This document shows positions 59,643 to 64,000 of a stretch of DNA of 64,000 nucleotides, in pieces (positions within the stretch are counted from its first letter, which is position 1; every line of letters starts with the position of its first letter). The DNA is from Onchidella celtica (taxonomy: Eukaryota; Mollusca; Gastropoda; Systellommatophora; Onchidiidae): the NCBI GenBank assembly GCA_963931925.1, contig OZ007570.1:58601240-58665239 (forward strand), given 5' to 3'. The position numbers were made by a program, and so were the translations under genes. Under the pieces are notes generated by a model. The model searched no databases. It worked only from the letters and a program-made list of their open reading frames with translations, and was not told the origin of the DNA.

Positions 59643-62200
59643 GTTGGCGTTCTGCTGTCTCCCCGTTGTCGAATTGACCGGAATTGATGAAATTCTTTAT
59701 TTTCATTCAACGAGAGCTTCAATGGTAACAAAGACTAATTTCCGATAATCATGGTAGATAACTCTTATAATATGCTTGTCTCGTATCAGAAGTACGGTAG
59801 CGTAGTATGAATTTCATAGATTTGAAAAAAAAAGTTAAATATCTCATCCTGGAAAAACATTGGCTCTTAGATATGGGTGTCGTAATCACGCGAAGCATGA
59901 GAATCGCCAGATAGCCAGAGTTGTTTTCTTTCTTTTTTTTTTTTTTTTTTTTTTAATCCATTCAGAAATTTATCAAACAGTTTTCACGATTTCAACCGCA
60001 TATTTCACTCTCCACAATTCTTTACAATACTGTGCAGCCTTCCAAATGAGTATTCAGCCCTACACTTCCTCTATGGGGCCAACAGCACTATGCTGAGGCC
60101 CCCGAGAAACAAAAGAACTCATCCCTACACTTCCTCAAAACGGCAATGAAAATGCGATAGAGGCCTATGTTTGCTCCCACTCTAGCCTGCTACTGTTATT
60201 TGAATTGTGAATTTTAGACACAAAACCAAAAAAATGGTGAGTGTGCAATCTCCGATTAGCCTTGAGTGAAAAATATATACTTGTAATATATTGTGTATTT
60301 ACTGTATATGACTACAAGATTGCATAGGTCAGGCTGTTGAAAGAGCTGCTTGACACTTCAGCTTACTGTGTGCTACTAATTAAAATATAGAATTGTGAAT
60401 TTTAGAAACTTAAAAAAAAAAAAAAACAGATGTGGAGAGTAGCCTATACAAATTTCTAATTCGATTTGAATGAAAATTCTTATATTGTGTACCGTATTTA
60501 CTATGCATGGCTACAAAATTGTTCAGGTCAGGTTGTCGAGAGAGCTGTTTGGCTTTTGATTGTTTTGCCATGTATGCACGATCAAATACGGCGCTCCAAA
60601 CATAATTGCTGTTACGTATACCGGTATAGTGAAAGTTGAATATCCAAATTTTAACTTCTTTTTTCTGACTTGGGCTTGACTTATTTGGCCTACTTACACA
60701 CACACGCACGCATTCACACCCCCCCCCCCCACACACACCACACACATACAACTGCACGTGCATTCTCTTGAATTGTACTAGTATTGTAGCCTTGTTCCTA
60801 ATTTGGGGCTTTATTTTCCACATGTAACTTTATGGAGAGTCTTCTTGAGACTCCTCAGAATTTCAGTTACTGTGTGCGTTTTTTTGTTTTTTGTTGTTGT
60901 TGTTTTTGTCCTCATAAGCATAAGCATTAGTTAACCAAATACTGTGTTATTAAATAGGACCAGGATTTTTTTTTTTTCCATCAGCACATTTCGCTCAATA
61001 TTCCTTGAAAGAAAAAAAACGAATAATCAAATGCCGAAATTACCTCGCAGTCAAATTAACACAGCCCACGCCCGGGGTCTTCTAAATAGCCAGGTGGGGT
61101 GGTATGTTTGAATTTCCCCCCCCCCCTTTTTTCTATATCTGGATTCCCTGTTCCAAACATCATATTACAAATGGTCCCCCCCCCCCCCCCGGTCCGAATG
61201 TTCTGTGAGATATGGACTCCCCTGGTGTGGATTTCCCAGAAAGCAAAGTGTCCTCCTCCCCTTATAATACATGACTTCCACCAGCCTAAGTTTCCTAAGA
61301 TAGATGGACACCCCCCCCCCCCCGGTTTTTAAGGTTTATCTTTTACTTTGAGGTACATGTACTTTGTTTTCCGCGTTTTAATAAAACTCTAGAAATTTGT
61401 ATAGAGAACACAAGCACAGTTTTTCGTCATTAAAGTAATGGTGTATTCGTAAAATCTTAAGGAGAAACGGTGGTGGATTGGACTTTGGAGCCAGAAAATT
61501 GATTGCATACCGTCTAACTGATGAAACGAGGGCTGAGAGAGAAAAAGAGATAAGGGGCATGCTTTTGTAACAGAATGAGATAGGCCTAACACTTCCCGGG
61601 TGGCTTAGCAGCTCAGTGTGCTGACATGATCACTTAACATTAGCAACGAACTGGAATAGTGTGGTGGAAATTGCAAGGTCTGTAACGCAGCAAAAAACAG
61701 CAGCAGTTATGTTCAGTCTTCACATTATTTATTTAGTTCGTTTTCTCCATTCAAAATTGTATACTAGACGTAAAATATGAGTGTACAATTACTACAAGAC
61801 ACGACTGCTGATCAAATTCAGGCGACGAGAGTATGACGAAACTGAACAATATTTTACAAAACAGACCGTTAACAGAATTTAGGCCACGAGAGTTATGACG
61901 AAAGTGAACAGTATTACAAGACATGACTGGTGATAGAATTCAGAGCGATGAAAGTATGGCTGAGGCAGAGAAATGATATCCCTGGGCGGAAGTAAACACT
62001 TTTTATAAGACACGACTGTTGACAGAATTCAGGGCGATGAGAGTATGGCGGAAGTAAAGCGAATACAAGACACAACTGTTGATAAAATTCAGGGCGATGA
62101 GAGTATGACGGGAGTAAACCGTTCTCGCGTATATCTTTCTATTACATGTCCATTATGTATTCTAGAATAAGGCCTGTTTTCTGTTTCTCACTGTGAAATC
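59643..62200. other. Region between PSMD13 exon 1 and the GPCR exon
   Basis: Presumably contains the PSMD13 promoter just right of 59642, but no TATA box stands out. Long T (59935-59954) and A runs, a C/CA tract at 60700-60750, and three C runs at 61118-61330 with GGA(C/T)TCCC-like spacing. The minisatellite before the GPCR stop is listed separately. No other coding exon recognised. Confidence 0.5.
61780..62125. repeat. Minisatellite of ~60-65 bp, five degenerate units, at the GPCR 3' end
   Basis: Units start TACAAGACACGACTGTTGAT, continue AGAATTCAGGGCGATGAGAG and end TATGACGGAAGTAAAC. Starts lie near 61792, 61853, 61916, 62015 and 62070. The third unit carries an extra ~35 bp. On the minus strand this is just downstream of the GPCR stop, probably 3' UTR. 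Confidence 0.8.
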
Positions 62201-63009
62201 TCAATAAAAAAAGCGTGTCATCCCCTTGCGGAATTTGCTACCTGTACAGCAATAGATAACAAACAGTATGGCATGATGTGTGTATAACACAGTCATCACG
62301 GTAATAAAGAAATATTGGTCATTTATAGCTCCTTTGCCCAAAATAGTGGCCAGGTGCTCCCCAATCACAAACCAAATTAAACAGGGCGCCCGGAAGGCGA
62401 TGAAAGCGAAGTTGGTGCCAAGGACCACCCACTGTAAAGCCTGCCCTCGATTTGCAGGCATAAGCTGACTATGAATTCGGCGCTGACGAGGGACTAGAAT
62501 GTCGAGGGGGACCATTGCTGCAAGATCTGCGGAAATATAATGTTTTGTAAGGTCGGGATCAGACATTTCATCAAAGACTTGTAGTTCAGGGTTTTGGGTA
62601 GAATTATTCGCTTTCACAGATTCTTTCCCCTGCGAGCTGCTTTTAGTTATCTCTTCTTTCCCCAACGTAGGCCTACTGCTTACAGCTGTGGCTTCTTTCA
62701 CTAACTGGGCACTTACAACTGTGGCTTCTTTCGCCAACGTACCGCTCACAGCTGTGGCTTTGGTGGCCATATCTTTAGCCACCATGCTGATTGCAGTTTT
62801 GGAGTGTGTGATCAAATTCCGGCTACTGTCCACAAGTAAAGCAGGTAGACCCAGAGATTTGTACAACCTTGCTTGATGGCACATTTCTGAGGAAGAACTT
62901 GGTGTGGATAAACCCACCGCAATATCGACAGATGAGGATTTCCGAGCGTTTTCCTTCTCTTCTGCTTCTTGTCTTCTATAAATAAAGCTCTTAACGGGTT
63001 CAGCTAGCT
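62201..63009 (-). CDS. Rhodopsin-like GPCR, last coding exon (partial)
   Basis: Reading minus from an acceptor TTTCAG at 63010-63015 to the TGA at 62201-62203 (269 codons plus two bases). About 170 residues of hydrophilic third intracellular loop come first, with a tandem of KEATAVS/KEATVVS repeats (about 36 bp in DNA). TM6 follows (WVVLGTNFAFIAFRAPCLIW), a short loop, and TM7 ending in a degenerate NPxxY region (HHAILFVIYCCTGSKFRKGM) with a Cys-containing helix 8. The pattern fits peptide/FMRFamide-receptor-like class A GPCRs of molluscs, which signal through G proteins at the plasma membrane. TM1-5 lie beyond the right edge or in unrecognised exons. The ligand cannot be given. Confidence 0.75.
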
Positions 63010-63140
63010 CTGAAACAGATAGATAGATAGATTAGGCAGACAGACAGACTGGCAGACAGACAGATGGGAGGTAGATAGGTCGGTAGTTATGTAATTAGGT
63101 ATGTAGTTACGTGTATGGATCAGTGGATGGATGGATGAAT
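63010..63140. repeat. GATA/CAGA/GGAT microsatellite cluster
   Basis: Adjacent short (GATA)n, (CAGA)n and (GGAT)n runs directly beside the GPCR acceptor, on the intron side. Confidence 0.85.
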
Positions 63141-63334
63141 GAGTAAGTTTTAAATCTTAACCGTGATACACGTTTTATTATTGTTCACAATCACGTTGAA
63201 AACACAGATGACGCACAGAAGCTACCAAAGAAATGCTGACTTTGGATTGCCGAGATGATCAATACACAATGTGCTAGCCGGGGTCCGGACCTTTGTTAAA
63301 ACCAGGCTTTTGCCAGTGGAGAGGATTAAAAAAT

Positions 63335-63590
63335 AATAGGCATTTATTGACGAACAAAGTTGAGACATGACATTTACCTACCGACAAGTTTTATGATAGT
63401 AGGGTATAATTTGTTAACAGACGAAGTTAAAGCAACGTATTTACTAGCGGACACAGTTATTTTACTCGCGGACACAGTTAAAACAAAGTATTCACTAATG
63501 TACCCAGTTAAAACCATTTACTAAAGGACAAAGTTAAAGTAAAGCATTTACAAACAGTCGAAGTTCAAACAATTTAAGGCATTTACTACT
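63335..63590. repeat. Degenerate minisatellite in the GPCR intron
   Basis: About seven to eight units of 30-40 bp on the theme GCATTTACTAACGGACAAAG followed by TTAAA. Units differ by up to a third. The rest of the window to 64000 shows no recognisable exon. Confidence 0.65.
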
Positions 63591-64000
63591 TATACTGGAG
63601 AAATCAACCGAAGAAAGGCGTGGCATATTCAAGACAATGTACTGTGCGAGTTTTGAATAGCAAATGGTGTTTCAAGTGGATATGTAATATTACACCTTGA
63701 AATTATGGTTCTGTCGTTAACAAGTATGCCTATACGTGCAAAATAACGAACCGCCACAGGGAAGTACACTACTGTATAAGATGAACTTCTCTCCAAGAAC
63801 TCCTCCATTGGCGTAAGTAGTAGATGTAGGCCTAACGAATTTTTCAGGACTGACGAAGTAATCTCATGCCAGCTTTCAGTAAAGATATACATACATGTAT
63901 TTAGCTTAAGCTTGCTTTGATTTTTTGTTATTTTCGTATTTTAATTACCGGTACTATCAGAGAGTATCCATACAGAGAGAAATCACTATTGGTCGATTTG

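Overview
The window looks like nuclear DNA of a marine invertebrate, most likely a gastropod or other mollusc. Genes are sparse and rich in introns with GT-AG splice sites. Transposon load is high, there is no bacterial operon structure, and an arginine kinase is present (the phosphagen kinase of molluscs and arthropods). The species cannot be named from the sequence alone.

Layout. 0-23 kb holds no host gene that I can recognise. It is a transposon and repeat landscape: tRNA-derived SINE copies with target-site duplications, a decayed CsRn1-like Ty3/Gypsy element (1.27-5.1 kb), a head-to-tail run of Helitron-like elements (5.2-6.3 kb), a nearly intact CR1/L2-like LINE on the minus strand (11.7-15.2 kb), and a 24-bp minisatellite inside an insertion with a 10-bp target duplication (16.87-17.91 kb). 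Simple repeats include GATA, CT, CA and an 88-bp higher-order GTT/GCT array.

23.3-34.9 kb (plus strand) is a two-domain arginine kinase gene. Eleven exons are visible and both catalytic domains look intact. The shared internal exons have the same lengths in the two halves, so the gene arose by tandem duplication and fusion. The C-terminus ends in Cys-Asn-Val-Leu, a CaaX-type prenylation motif, which is unexpected for a phosphagen kinase. The first coding exon of domain 1 was not found.

35-42.5 kb is intergenic, with a 1.2-kb solo LTR (TSD ATATG). 42.6-59.6 kb (minus strand) is a complete 11-exon gene for proteasome lid subunit PSMD13/Rpn9, 378 aa. Its introns hold a nonautonomous DNA transposon and, in the 9-kb intron 1, a Ty3/Gypsy-type element with almost identical LTRs and a 5-bp TSD. 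That element's pol is split by an inverted tRNA-SINE compound, itself with a 13-bp TSD. The same intron holds another SINE, a MITE and a LINE 3' fragment. 62.2-63.0 kb (minus strand) is the last coding exon of a rhodopsin-like GPCR that continues off the right edge.

The three host genes do not form a pathway: phosphagen energy buffering, protein degradation and signalling. Arginine kinase and PSMD13 are convergent.
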